DNA of 64,000 nt from Reichenbachiella ulvae (GTDB taxonomy: Bacteria; Bacteroidota; Bacteroidia; Cytophagales; Cyclobacteriaceae). Positions within the stretch are counted from its first letter, which is position 1, and every line of letters begins with the position of its first letter. The notes under the pieces are model-generated. The model was not told the DNA's origin. It saw only the letters and a program-made list of their open reading frames with translations, and ran no database searches. Location of the stretch: the NCBI RefSeq assembly GCF_025833875.1, contig NZ_JAOYOD010000001.1:372001-436000 (forward strand), written 5' to 3'. Below are positions 51,882 through 60,836 of the stretch, piece by piece. The position numbers and the translations under genes are program-made.

Positions 51882-54800
51882 ATGAATCCACAAAATAAGC
51901 CAACAAAAGGCCTGAAAATCAATAGAATATTTACCAAAGAAAGTAAAGATCCATACGACCAGTTCGAGTTCGAATTGCGCTCATCTACGATTAGAGATCC
52001 TTCGGGAGAGGTCGTTTCACAAATGGACAATGTAGAAGTGCCCAAAGGTTGGTCGCAGATCGCCACGGACATCATGGCACAAAAGTACCTTCGAAAAGCG
52101 GGAGTCCCGCAAAAGGACGGAACAACCGGAACTGAAACTTCGGCGAAGCAGGTCGTTCATCGCCTGGCCAACTGTTGGAAAGTGTGGGGGCAGAAATACG
52201 GGTACTTCCGCACCAAAAAAGACGCCAATGCATTTTATGACGAATTGGTCTTCATGTTATTGGCTCAGTATGCTGCACCTAACTCGCCTCAGTGGTTCAA
52301 TACCGGACTGCATGAGTCATATGGACTCAAAGGAAAAGCTCAGGGCCACTACTATGTAGACCCAGATACTGAGGAACTGAAGCAGTCAGAATCCGCCTAT
52401 GAAAGACCTCAACCCCATGCCTGTTTTATCCTGGATGTAGAAGATGATTTGGTCAATCCCAATGGCATCATGGATCTGTGGGTGCAGGAGGCCCGGATTT
52501 TCAAGTATGGTTCGGGTGTAGGTACTAATTTTTCCAATATCCGGGGCAAAGATGAACCTCTGGAAGGCGGAGGGACCTCGTCTGGCCTGATGTCTTTCTT
52601 AAAGATCGGAGACAGAGCAGCAGGCGCTATCAAATCAGGAGGAACCACCCGCCGAGCAGCTAAAATGGTAAGTTTGGATTTGGATCATCCCGAAATAGAA
52701 GAGTTTATCAATTGGAAGAAGGAAGAGGAGAAGAAAGTCGCAGCGCTGATTGCAGCGGGTTATTCTTCGGACTACAACGGAGAGGCTTACCAAACTGTGT
52801 CAGGCCAGAATTCCAATAACTCTGTGCGCATACCCAATGCTTTTTTTGATCGATTAAAAAACAAAGAAGACTGGGAGCTGAAAGCGCGTACAGATGGTAG
52901 CGTGATGAAAACAGTATCTGCTGAAAACCTATGGGGGCAAATTGCAGATGCGGCATGGAGCAGCGCGGATCCCGGAGTACAATACGACACCACTATCAAC
53001 GAATGGCATACTTGCCCGGCTGATGGATCGATACGAGGATCTAATCCGTGTTCAGAGTATATGTTTCTGGACAACACGGCTTGTAATTTGGCTTCCTTTA
53101 ATCTCTACAAATTTTTCAATGAAGAGAAAAATGAGTTTGATATCGCCTCATTCCAGCATGCGAGTAGGTTATGGACTATAGTGCTGGAGATTTCAGTATT
53201 GATGGCTCAGTTTCCGTCCAAAGCAGTAGCACAGCGTTCCTACGATTACAGGACATTGGGACTAGGTTATGCCAATCTGGGCGCACTACTGATGGTGCAG
53301 GGGATTGCCTATGACAGCCCTGAGGCACGTGCATTGGCGGCTTCTATCACCTCTATTATGACGGGTACATCTTACAAAACATCTGCTGAGATGGCTTCTG
53401 TTTTGGGCGCTTTCCCGAGATATGAGCCGAACAAAGACAGTATGCTCCGTGTGATTCGAAATCACCGATATGCCGCATACAATACGCCTGACAATTTCGA
53501 AGGACTATCTGTTATACCTCAGACTTTGGATCAGAATCTTTGTCCTTCTGATTTGCTGCAAGCAGCACAGCAGGTTTGGGATGAGGCCCTGGCTTTGGGA
53601 GAGGAGTTTGGATACAGAAATGCGCAGACGACTGTGATCGCACCCACAGGCACGATTGGCCTACTGATGGATTGTGATACGACGGGAGTCGAACCGGATT
53701 TTGCTCTGGTGAAATACAAAAAACTCGCTGGAGGAGGATACTTTAAGATCATCAACCATTCGATCCCAAAAGCCCTGCGCAACCTCCAATATAGTGAGGT
53801 AGAAATCGATGCGATCGTGAACTATGCCAAGGGACATGCGAGCCTAAAAGGTGCCCCGCACATCGATGCAGACAGCTTGAAAAAACTAGGCTTCCTGGAT
53901 GCTGAAATAGAAAAGGTGGAAGCTGCACTTCCGACAGCTTTTGATGTGGCTTCTGTTTTTAGCTTTTATACGCTGGGTGAAGATTGCATGACCCGATTGG
54001 GGATAGAAGGCTATCACAGCATGGGATTCAACTTGCTGAAAGAACTGGGACTGAAACAGGAACAGATAGATGAGGCCAACGAGTACATCTGTGGTACCAT
54101 GACCATAGAGGGAGCACCCTACCTGAAGGAGGAGCACTATCCCGTTTTTGATTGTGCCAATCGCTGCGGAGAAAAGGGAGAGAGATACATTGCAGTCGGA
54201 GGACATGTTCGTATGATGGCGGCTGTTCAGCCTTTCATCTCTGGAGCGATCTCCAAAACTGTGAATATGCCTCATGAAACCCAACCGGAGGAGATTGCAG
54301 ATTGCTATTTGCAGTCCTGGGAGCTGGGCCTCAAGGCCTGTGCACTCTACCGTGATGGTAGCAAGCTGTCGCAACCGCTATCGGCCAAAAAAGACAAGGA
54401 GCAAGAGAAAGAAGAGGAAATCAAAGACCTGACTACCAATGCTGAAGAGGTTTTGAAGGCAGCCAGGTCGATTTTGGAGGAGTCTGATGACAATACTTTC
54501 CGTCAGAAATTGACCCGAATGGTCGAGCGAAGGAAGCTGCCCGATCGCCGAAATGGCTTTACACAAAAAGCCAAGATCGATGGGCATACCGTTTTCTTGA
54601 GAACTGGCGAATATCCAGATGGTACGCTGGGCGAGCTATTTATAGATATGTACAAGGAGGGAGCGTCCTTCCGATCCCTTCTCAACTGCTTTGCGATATC
54701 CGTATCTCTGGGACTGCAGTATGGCGTGCCACTGCAGGAGTTTGTGGACCGCTTTACTTTCACGCGTTTCGAGCCGGCAGGTCGTGTCGAGCACCCGAAC

Positions 54801-55166
54801 ATCAAGTCTGCTACTTCTTTGCTGGACTATATGTTCCGTCTGTTGGGCTATGAATATCTGGGTAGAGAGGATCTGGTACATGTTTCCAATCCTGTAGCTA
54901 AGGATCTTGGCAGTCAGGAGGAGGTCTTTACCGCTTCTCCAAAAGCCGAAACTAAACCTTCGTCTGACTCTAATCCCGTGATCGCTAATGCAGAAGCCAT
55001 CACTTATGCAGGAAAGACTGGGGACGAGGGAATTGGTCAAACACAACAAGCACTAGCCAGCATGATGGGAGATGCACCGATCTGTAACGACTGTGGTCAT
55101 ATCACCGTGCGATCAGGCACCTGCTACAAATGTCTGAACTGCGGCAATAGTTTAGGCTGCAGTTGA
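51882..55166 (+). CDS. nrdJ: Adenosylcobalamin-dependent (class II) ribonucleotide reductase
   Basis: A 1094-residue class II ribonucleotide reductase that makes deoxyribonucleotides with coenzyme B12. I start it at ATG 51882; a longer frame from an ATG at 51816 adds 22 residues that do not look conserved. Key segments: NSPQWFNTG, GSGVGTNFSNIRG, NPCSEYMFLDNTACN with active-site Cys390 and Glu392, and APTGTIGLLMDCDTTGVEP. The C-terminus has a four-Cys tail (CNDCGHITVRSGTCYKCLNCG) used in reduction. Complete. The organism must make or import B12. Confidence 0.95.
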   Translation: MNPQNKPTKGLKINRIFTKESKDPYDQFEFELRSSTIRDPSGEVVSQMDNVEVPKGWSQIATDIMAQKYLRKAGVPQKDGTTGTETSAKQVVHRLANCWKVWGQKYGYFRTKKDANAFYDELVFMLLAQYAAPNSPQWFNTGLHESYGLKGKAQGHYYVDPDTEELKQSESAYERPQPHACFILDVEDDLVNPNGIMDLWVQEARIFKYGSGVGTNFSNIRGKDEPLEGGGTSSGLMSFLKIGDRAAGAIKSGGTTRRAAKMVSLDLDHPEIEEFINWKKEEEKKVAALIAAGYSSDYNGEAYQTVSGQNSNNSVRIPNAFFDRLKNKEDWELKARTDGSVMKTVSAENLWGQIADAAWSSADPGVQYDTTINEWHTCPADGSIRGSNPCSEYMFLDNTACNLASFNLYKFFNEEKNEFDIASFQHASRLWTIVLEISVLMAQFPSKAVAQRSYDYRTLGLGYANLGALLMVQGIAYDSPEARALAASITSIMTGTSYKTSAEMASVLGAFPRYEPNKDSMLRVIRNHRYAAYNTPDNFEGLSVIPQTLDQNLCPSDLLQAAQQVWDEALALGEEFGYRNAQTTVIAPTGTIGLLMDCDTTGVEPDFALVKYKKLAGGGYFKIINHSIPKALRNLQYSEVEIDAIVNYAKGHASLKGAPHIDADSLKKLGFLDAEIEKVEAALPTAFDVASVFSFYTLGEDCMTRLGIEGYHSMGFNLLKELGLKQEQIDEANEYICGTMTIEGAPYLKEEHYPVFDCANRCGEKGERYIAVGGHVRMMAAVQPFISGAISKTVNMPHETQPEEIADCYLQSWELGLKACALYRDGSKLSQPLSAKKDKEQEKEEEIKDLTTNAEEVLKAARSILEESDDNTFRQKLTRMVERRKLPDRRNGFTQKAKIDGHTVFLRTGEYPDGTLGELFIDMYKEGASFRSLLNCFAISVSLGLQYGVPLQEFVDRFTFTRFEPAGRVEHPNIKSATSLLDYMFRLLGYEYLGREDLVHVSNPVAKDLGSQEEVFTASPKAETKPSSDSNPVIANAEAITYAGKTGDEGIGQTQQALASMMGDAPICNDCGHITVRSGTCYKCLNCGNSLGCS

Positions 55167-55312
55167 GTTTTAGTGAGAATGGGCCGGTTCTGAAAAGGGC
55201 TGGCCTTATTCGAACTTTCGCTTAATCCCTATGAGGATACATTTTAATGGCAATGCAAATGATCAAGATATGCATTGCCCAACTATTTAGCTAAAGGGCG
55301 TGTCATTATAAT

Positions 55313-55699
55313 ATGAAGCAACTTAGGCATTTTATCATTCTACCATTTTTGATACTTCTTTTTGGCTGTTCTGAGGAGGATTCAAATCTTAGCACGAATT
55401 ACCCAAACGGTTTAGTTAATTCATGGGTAGAGTCATATGAAGAAAGTCCTGGGGTTTATAGACCATCAGGTTTTATGACTTTTCCAAGTTCTAGGTTTAG
55501 ACAAGTCTATACTTTCAATAAAGATGGGAGTTGCGAATTTTTGGTTTTGTCTTCAGTTGATGCTCATTATATCCAATATGGAAAGTGGCAATATGATGAT
55601 GAAAATAAAATGATTAGAATTTACGATGCAGATAACCATCTGCTTAGAGATTTGGAAGTCAAGTCAATAAATGCTACTAAGCTAGTCTTAGTAATGTGA
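55313..55699 (+). CDS. Small lipocalin-like lipoprotein
   Basis: A 128-residue lipoprotein (LLFGC, Cys19). The mature part has alternating strands (RQVYTFNKDGSCEFLVLSS, IQYGKWQYDDENKMIRIYD) as in lipocalin-like domains common in Bacteroidota. No function can be assigned. It stands alone between nrdJ and the next gene. Confidence 0.65.
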   Translation: MKQLRHFIILPFLILLFGCSEEDSNLSTNYPNGLVNSWVESYEESPGVYRPSGFMTFPSSRFRQVYTFNKDGSCEFLVLSSVDAHYIQYGKWQYDDENKMIRIYDADNHLLRDLEVKSINATKLVLVM

Positions 55700-55800
55700 G
55701 TAGCAATATTTTTGGATTAACAACTTCTGGTTTGCAATGGCTTTTGCATACAACAGGATATTCCTTATTTTAGATTTGTTGTTCACCTCAATCATCTCTC

Positions 55801-56361
55801 ATGACTAAATCAATTCTAAGCTTAAGTTTGGCTCTATTCACCACAGGGCTAGTATTTGCACAGGAACCAATCAGCACAAAACGAGTGACTTCAATCATTG
55901 ATTCTACCTATCAAGAAGAGCTCGTCCTGATACAGGAGTTTACTGTTAATGCCTCGATTGATGAGGTTTGGGAGGCTTATACCAGTAAGGAAGGTTGGGA
56001 GAGCTGGAGTGTTCCACTGGCCGAAATTGACTTTAAAATTGGTGGGACTATCAAAACAAATTATAATCCCGAAGGACAAATAGGTGATAGTACTACTATC
56101 GTGACTAATATTATCAATTACGTGCCTTTCAGACTTCTGACCCTTCAGGCAGAGTTAACGGATAATTTTCCTGAGTTTATGAAGCAGGAGGCCAAGAATT
56201 TCTATAATGTAATATATTTTGAAGAGCCCGAACCGGGGCAAACGACAGTGAAATCTTATGGGATTGGTTATAGAAATACCCCAAAATACTTGAACCTTCT
56301 GAAGTTTTTTATCCCTGCCAATGAACAATCCCTGTTGAAGTTGATTGCCTATCTGGAATAG
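55801..56361 (+). CDS. Secreted SRPBCC/AHSA1-like protein
   Basis: A 186-residue protein with a signal peptide (to about 20, VFAQ) and an SRPBCC (START/AHSA1-type) domain: FTVNASIDEVWEAYTSKEGWESW, DFKIGGTIKTNYNP and a C-terminal amphipathic helix. Such domains hold hydrophobic ligands; exported ones are uncommon. Ligand unknown. It is not obviously linked to its neighbours. Confidence 0.7.
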   Translation: MTKSILSLSLALFTTGLVFAQEPISTKRVTSIIDSTYQEELVLIQEFTVNASIDEVWEAYTSKEGWESWSVPLAEIDFKIGGTIKTNYNPEGQIGDSTTIVTNIINYVPFRLLTLQAELTDNFPEFMKQEAKNFYNVIYFEEPEPGQTTVKSYGIGYRNTPKYLNLLKFFIPANEQSLLKLIAYLE

Positions 56362-56501
56362 TAGCTAAGTTCTTGTCTCATTCTTAAACAAGTTTGAATT
56401 TGAGGAAGCAGTAATCACAATTCCCAGAATCTACAATAGTTTATGGTTTATTAAATAGAATATCACTACGATTGCAGCTCGATAATAACTAAGAGTAAAT
56501 C

Positions 56502-56996
56502 ATGAGTAAAATGAGAATTTATCACCGCTATTTGGGTTTTTTCCTGGCGGGGATCATGGCCGTCTATGCTGTGAGCGGAATTGTTTTGATCTTTAGAGAT
56601 ACAGATTATTTCAAAAAGGAAACACAACTCGTCAAGGAGCTGCCTGCAGAGACGAAACCAGAAGAGCTGGGTGAGGCACTAAGGATTAGAAGGTTTAAAC
56701 TGGACAAGGTGGAAGATGGAGTGGCTTATTTCCAAAACGGTACCTATGATTTGAATACCCACACAGCCTCCTATGTGGTGAAGGAATTGCCATATGTTCT
56801 CGATAAAATGACACATTTACACAAGGCGACAAGCAGCCGTCCTTTGTTCTTCTTGAATATCTTCTTTGGGCTATCGCTGTTTTTCTTTGTGATGTCCTCT
56901 TTTTGGATGTTTATGCCGGGTTCGGACCTCTTCAAAAAAGGTGTCTATTTTGCACTAGCCGGGCTGGCCTTTGCTGGGCTCATGGTGTTTTTATAG
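56502..56996 (+). CDS. PepSY-type membrane protein
   Basis: A 164-residue membrane protein with one N-terminal helix (YHRYLGFFLAGIMAVYAVSGIVLIF, about 7-31), a periplasmic PepSY-like segment and two C-terminal helices (FFLNIFFGLSLFFFVMSSFWMF and a last one to the end). The layout is that of short PepSY-associated TM proteins in Bacteroidota, often linked to iron uptake. No partner gene is near. Confidence 0.65.
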   Translation: MSKMRIYHRYLGFFLAGIMAVYAVSGIVLIFRDTDYFKKETQLVKELPAETKPEELGEALRIRRFKLDKVEDGVAYFQNGTYDLNTHTASYVVKELPYVLDKMTHLHKATSSRPLFFLNIFFGLSLFFFVMSSFWMFMPGSDLFKKGVYFALAGLAFAGLMVFL

Positions 56997-57093
56997 TCCA
57001 ATTTTTGATTATTAGAATATTCTGACCTCATGGGCTGAAAATTAGGTTATTCCCCTAGTTTTTATTCTTTCAAATTCCACTTTGGAAATAGAG

Positions 57094-57135
57094 CGTCATA
57101 TTATCTTTGGGCACCCAAAAAATGATAATATGACG
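57094..57135 (+). promoter_or_regulatory. Hairpin covering the proline dehydrogenase start codon
   Basis: CGTCATATTATC (57094-57105) pairs perfectly over 12 bp with GATAATATGACG (57124-57135), which contains the ATG at 57130. Inside, TTTGG and CCAAA can form a further 5-bp stem. The start codon would be hidden in the folded mRNA, so translation may depend on temperature, a ligand or a protein. Confidence 0.6.
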
Positions 57136-58314
57136 TTTAAACCCAAATTTCATTTCGATGATACCGAAATCGCTTTTGGTGATAAAAGCAATTTCGATCT
57201 GAAACGAATGTATTTCCTGTTTGCGACCATGAACAACCCCTTTATTGCCAAGGTGGGCATCTGGTTGACACAGTTTGCACTTCGTATCCATATACCCATT
57301 AAATTCATGATCAAGAAGACCATCTTCGCTCAGTTTTGTGGAGGGGAGTCTTTGCGAGATTCTATGTCTACGGTGACCAAATTGGGTGACTCTAACATCC
57401 ATACCATATTGGATTATTCGGTGGAGGGAGAAAGTAAGGAGAGGGTATTTGATCAAAACTGTGAAGAAATCATCAAGTCACTCAAGATGGCCAAAGAATC
57501 TGATAAAATACCTACTGGAGTGATGAAATTGACAGGGTTTGTAGCCTTTGATTTGTTGGTTCAAAAGCAGGAAGGTAAACCTTTCAATACAAAGCAAACC
57601 CAGCGCTGGGAGGCTTTCGAGGCACGCGTGGAAAAGATCTGTTCCTTTGCGGTAGAATGTAATAAGTATCTCTTTATCGATGCGGAAGAGACCTGGATTC
57701 AGGAACCTATCGACGAGATCGTCAATCATATGATGGAAAAATATAACCGCGATCGCGTCTATATATTCAATACTTATCAAATGTATAGAACGGCTTCTCT
57801 TGGCAATCTGAAGGCCATTCATAAAATGGCACAACAGGGTGGTTTCAAAGTGGGAGCTAAGCTGGTGAGAGGTGCTTATATGGAAAAGGAACGCGAACGT
57901 GCGGAGGAAAAAGGCTATCCAGATCCGATTCATCCGAGCAAAGAAGCGACGGATAAGGCTTATGACGATGCGCTCATCTACTGCATGGAGAATCTAGGAG
58001 AGATCTACGTATGTGCCGGTACGCACAACGAAAACAGTTCCCAACTCCTGGCTAAACTCATGGATGACCATGGGGTGAAAAAAGACGATCCAAGGGTGTT
58101 TTTTGCGCAGCTATATGGTATGAGTGACAATATCTCTTATACTCTGGCTCATGCCAATTACAATGTGGCCAAATATGTTCCCTATGGACCGGTCAAGAAG
58201 GTGCTGCCCTACCTCATGCGTAGAGCGGAAGAGAATACCTCTATCTCAGGACAAAGTAGTAGAGAGTTTAGACTCGTTAAAAATGAGATGAGAAGAAGAA
58301 AGAGATTGAGTTAG
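57130..58314 (+). CDS. Proline dehydrogenase
   Basis: A 394-residue monofunctional proline dehydrogenase (FAD TIM barrel) that oxidises proline to pyrroline-5-carboxylate. Typical blocks: GVMKLTGF, KLVRGAYMEKERERA, GTHNENS, FFAQLYGMSDNIS and the C-terminal RRAEENTSISGQSSRE, which contacts substrate. I use ATG 57130; the TTG at 57082 would add 16 residues with no family match. Its product is the same as that of ornithine aminotransferase after cyclisation, so it lies on the same route to glutamate as the cyanophycin locus, but it is outside the island. Confidence 0.9.
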   Translation: MTFKPKFHFDDTEIAFGDKSNFDLKRMYFLFATMNNPFIAKVGIWLTQFALRIHIPIKFMIKKTIFAQFCGGESLRDSMSTVTKLGDSNIHTILDYSVEGESKERVFDQNCEEIIKSLKMAKESDKIPTGVMKLTGFVAFDLLVQKQEGKPFNTKQTQRWEAFEARVEKICSFAVECNKYLFIDAEETWIQEPIDEIVNHMMEKYNRDRVYIFNTYQMYRTASLGNLKAIHKMAQQGGFKVGAKLVRGAYMEKERERAEEKGYPDPIHPSKEATDKAYDDALIYCMENLGEIYVCAGTHNENSSQLLAKLMDDHGVKKDDPRVFFAQLYGMSDNISYTLAHANYNVAKYVPYGPVKKVLPYLMRRAEENTSISGQSSREFRLVKNEMRRRKRLS

Positions 58315-58445
58315 CATCTTTTTTCAAATCCGCTTGATATTAGCCTTGACTTTTTGGGGTTACTCTAAATATGCGGGTTTAAACTGTCAGTTTTGATTTG
58401 ATCTAGGATAGTGAGTTATCGAAACTTTCGCCTCGCCGGCTTGGC

Positions 58446-58475
58446 TTTACTTTCTTCCTTGATGAAGAAAGTAAA
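58446..58475. repeat. Dispersed-type inverted repeat
   Basis: TTTACTTTCTTC (58446-58457) and GAAGAAAGTAAA (58464-58475) form a perfect 12-bp stem with loop CTTGAT, followed by CAAAGAAATCAAGG. This resembles a short repeat I recognise from other Bacteroidota intergenic regions. The rest of 58315-58805 (491 bp) has no gene that I can support. Confidence 0.6.
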
Positions 58476-58805
58476 CAAAGAAATCAAGGGCTGCATTCAT
58501 TTCTTCACGTCTTTTCCTGCTTTTAAGTAGAAAAAAACTAAAATGACTGAAGGCCCAGGATAAAATATATAGAATGCTTTAGCTAGTTCAGGCAGTTTGA
58601 ATCTTTTTAGCAGAAAGAAGAACAATTCTTAGAGATTGACAGGGATTGGTTATCAGCAAAGGCAAAAAATCACTATCTTCCGATTTTTTATGCCCCGAGG
58701 GCATTCGTTGATTGAAAACTGGTGGCTGATTCCTTTTGCATGAAGCTTGCTTTATTTCGATCGACTCATTAACCTTGAATTGATAATAGACAACTAATTT
58801 GATTG

Positions 58806-60254
58806 ATGGTCAGAGAGAAACGTGAAGCGAGCCTCCTGGAGGCTTTGATACCCATCCTATTTCTAATTGTTTTCCTAAGTTTTAATGTCGCTGTTTTCGG
58901 TGATGGTGCCCTTGACGGCTCCAACCAAATCATCCTGATTTTGTCAGGTGGGGTAGCTGCTTTGGTAGCTACGAGATTGGGATACAATTGGGAAGAAATC
59001 CAAAAAGGAATTACACGCAGTATCAATTCGGCCATGCCGTCGATCTTGATTTTGTTGATGATTGGATCTTTGGCTGGTAGTTGGCTGATCAGCGGGATCG
59101 TTCCTGCTATGATCTACTACGGTCTACAGATTCTGAATCCTACGATATTCTTGTTTGCTTCTACAGTGGTATGTGCAATTGTATCCATGGCAACTGGTAG
59201 TTCCTGGACGACTTCTGCTACAGTGGGGATTGCATTGATAGGAATAGGTCAAACCATGGGGATACACGAAGGGCTAGTTGCCGGATCGATACTATCTGGA
59301 GCCTATTTTGGAGATAAAATGTCTCCGCTATCTGATACCACCAATCTGGCTCCAGCCATGGCGGGTACGGATCTTTTCACACATATACGATACATGACTT
59401 TAACGACGGTACCATCCATTACTATCACCCTAGTGATTTTCTTGGTGGTGGGTTTTGTTTATAATCCTGAGGTGAGTGAATTAGGTACAGCCTCTGTACT
59501 TCAAGCAATTGAAGCCAAGTTTTCTGTCAATCCATTGCTGTTTGTCGTACCGGTGGTGGTGATCGTGATGATCGTGAAGAAAGTGCCAGCATTACCTGCT
59601 TTGTTAGCCGGTACGCTGTTGGGGATTGTTTTTGCGCTCATTTTTCAGCGTGATGTGATTGCCGAAGTGGCAGCCCATAGTGGATCCAATCTGGAAGTAC
59701 TTTTTGTAGGATGTATGAAAGCGCTCTATGGCTCTGTCGGTGTTACTACCAACAATGAAATGGTCAATGAACTTTTGAGTTCTGGTGGAATGTACGGGAT
59801 GCTGAATACGGTTTGGTTGATTGTAAGTGCGATGATTTTTGGAGGTATTATGGAAGGTACTGGGCTATTGAAGAAAATTGCAGCCACCATTATCCAATGG
59901 GTCAATTCTGCTGGATCACTGATTGCATCTACAGCTGGAACTTGCGTGTTTTTTAATGTGACTGCATCAGATCAGTATCTGGCCATCGTTGTACCAGGTA
60001 GAATGTACGCAGACATGTATAAGGAAAAAGGCCTGGCACCAGAGAACCTGAGTAGAACACTGGAAGATTCGGGCACGGTGACTTCTGTCCTAATCCCATG
60101 GAATACCTGTGGTGCTTATCACTCCTCTGTGTTAGGGGTGGGGACATTGGCTTTTGCACCCTATTGTTTTTTCAACATCATTAGCCCTATCATGACGGTC
60201 ATTTATGGCTACTTTAACATCAAGATTAAAAAACTGACAAAAAAAGAAGATTGA
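58806..60254 (+). CDS. nhaC: Na+/H+ antiporter, NhaC family
   Basis: A 482-residue polytopic inner-membrane protein with about 11 helices. NhaC marks: SMATGSSWTTSATVGIALIGIG, GAYFGDKMSPLSDTTNLAPAMAGTDLF and NVTASDQYLAIVVPGRMY. It exports sodium in exchange for protons, expected in a marine organism. ATG 58806 is preferred over the TTG just before it. It is immediately followed (no gap) by the exonuclease gene. Confidence 0.92.
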   Translation: MVREKREASLLEALIPILFLIVFLSFNVAVFGDGALDGSNQIILILSGGVAALVATRLGYNWEEIQKGITRSINSAMPSILILLMIGSLAGSWLISGIVPAMIYYGLQILNPTIFLFASTVVCAIVSMATGSSWTTSATVGIALIGIGQTMGIHEGLVAGSILSGAYFGDKMSPLSDTTNLAPAMAGTDLFTHIRYMTLTTVPSITITLVIFLVVGFVYNPEVSELGTASVLQAIEAKFSVNPLLFVVPVVVIVMIVKKVPALPALLAGTLLGIVFALIFQRDVIAEVAAHSGSNLEVLFVGCMKALYGSVGVTTNNEMVNELLSSGGMYGMLNTVWLIVSAMIFGGIMEGTGLLKKIAATIIQWVNSAGSLIASTAGTCVFFNVTASDQYLAIVVPGRMYADMYKEKGLAPENLSRTLEDSGTVTSVLIPWNTCGAYHSSVLGVGTLAFAPYCFFNIISPIMTVIYGYFNIKIKKLTKKED

Positions 60255-60833
60255 ATGGAAGTAAGAAAGATCAGTAAAGAAGAAGTAAATGATTTGCCTT
60301 TGATTAAGTATGAAGGCGAGAGTATCATCATCGATGATGCCTCTGATATACCTGCCGCTGCAGAGTATTTGAGTCAATTTTCTTTGCTGGGCTTTGATAC
60401 CGAGACCAAGCCTGCCTTCAAAAAAGGACAGGTTCATCCGGTGGCCTTACTTCAATTGGCGACCCCTGAGCGCGTGTATTTGATTCGTTTGCTCAAAACG
60501 GGTCTGCCGGACGAGATCATTGCATTGTTCGAAAATCCTGAAGTGATCATTGCAGGGATTGGCATTAGAGATGATATCAAGGATCTGAAAAAGATCAAGC
60601 CGTTCAAGCCAGCGGGCTTTGTGGATCTGAACGAAAAGGGTAAGAAGCTCGGATTTGAAAGCATAGGGGCGCGCAATTTTGCGGGTATGTTCATGGAGGG
60701 TCGAATCTCCAAGAGTCAACAGGTGTCCAATTGGGAAAACGACGAATTGACAGAAGCACAAATCAACTATGCAGCTACTGATGCCTGGATCTGCATAGAT
60801 GTCTATAAGCAAATGCACCAACTAGAAGACTAA
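60255..60833 (+). CDS. 3'-5' exonuclease, RNase D-like (DEDD family)
   Basis: A 192-residue single-domain exonuclease: LLGFDTET (Asp48, Glu50, Exo I), IAGIGIRDDIKDLKK (Exo II) and YAATDAWICIDVY (Exo III). It lacks HRDC domains, so it is smaller than RNase D. It starts immediately after the nhaC stop and ends 3 bp before the AddB-like gene, a possible link to nucleic-acid repair. Confidence 0.88.
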   Translation: MEVRKISKEEVNDLPLIKYEGESIIIDDASDIPAAAEYLSQFSLLGFDTETKPAFKKGQVHPVALLQLATPERVYLIRLLKTGLPDEIIALFENPEVIIAGIGIRDDIKDLKKIKPFKPAGFVDLNEKGKKLGFESIGARNFAGMFMEGRISKSQQVSNWENDELTEAQINYAATDAWICIDVYKQMHQLED

Positions 60834-60836
60834 GCA

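Noticed and set aside
54636..55049. A 137-residue - strand ORF inside nrdJ
   Set aside because: Antisense shadow of a well-supported gene, with no recognisable domain.
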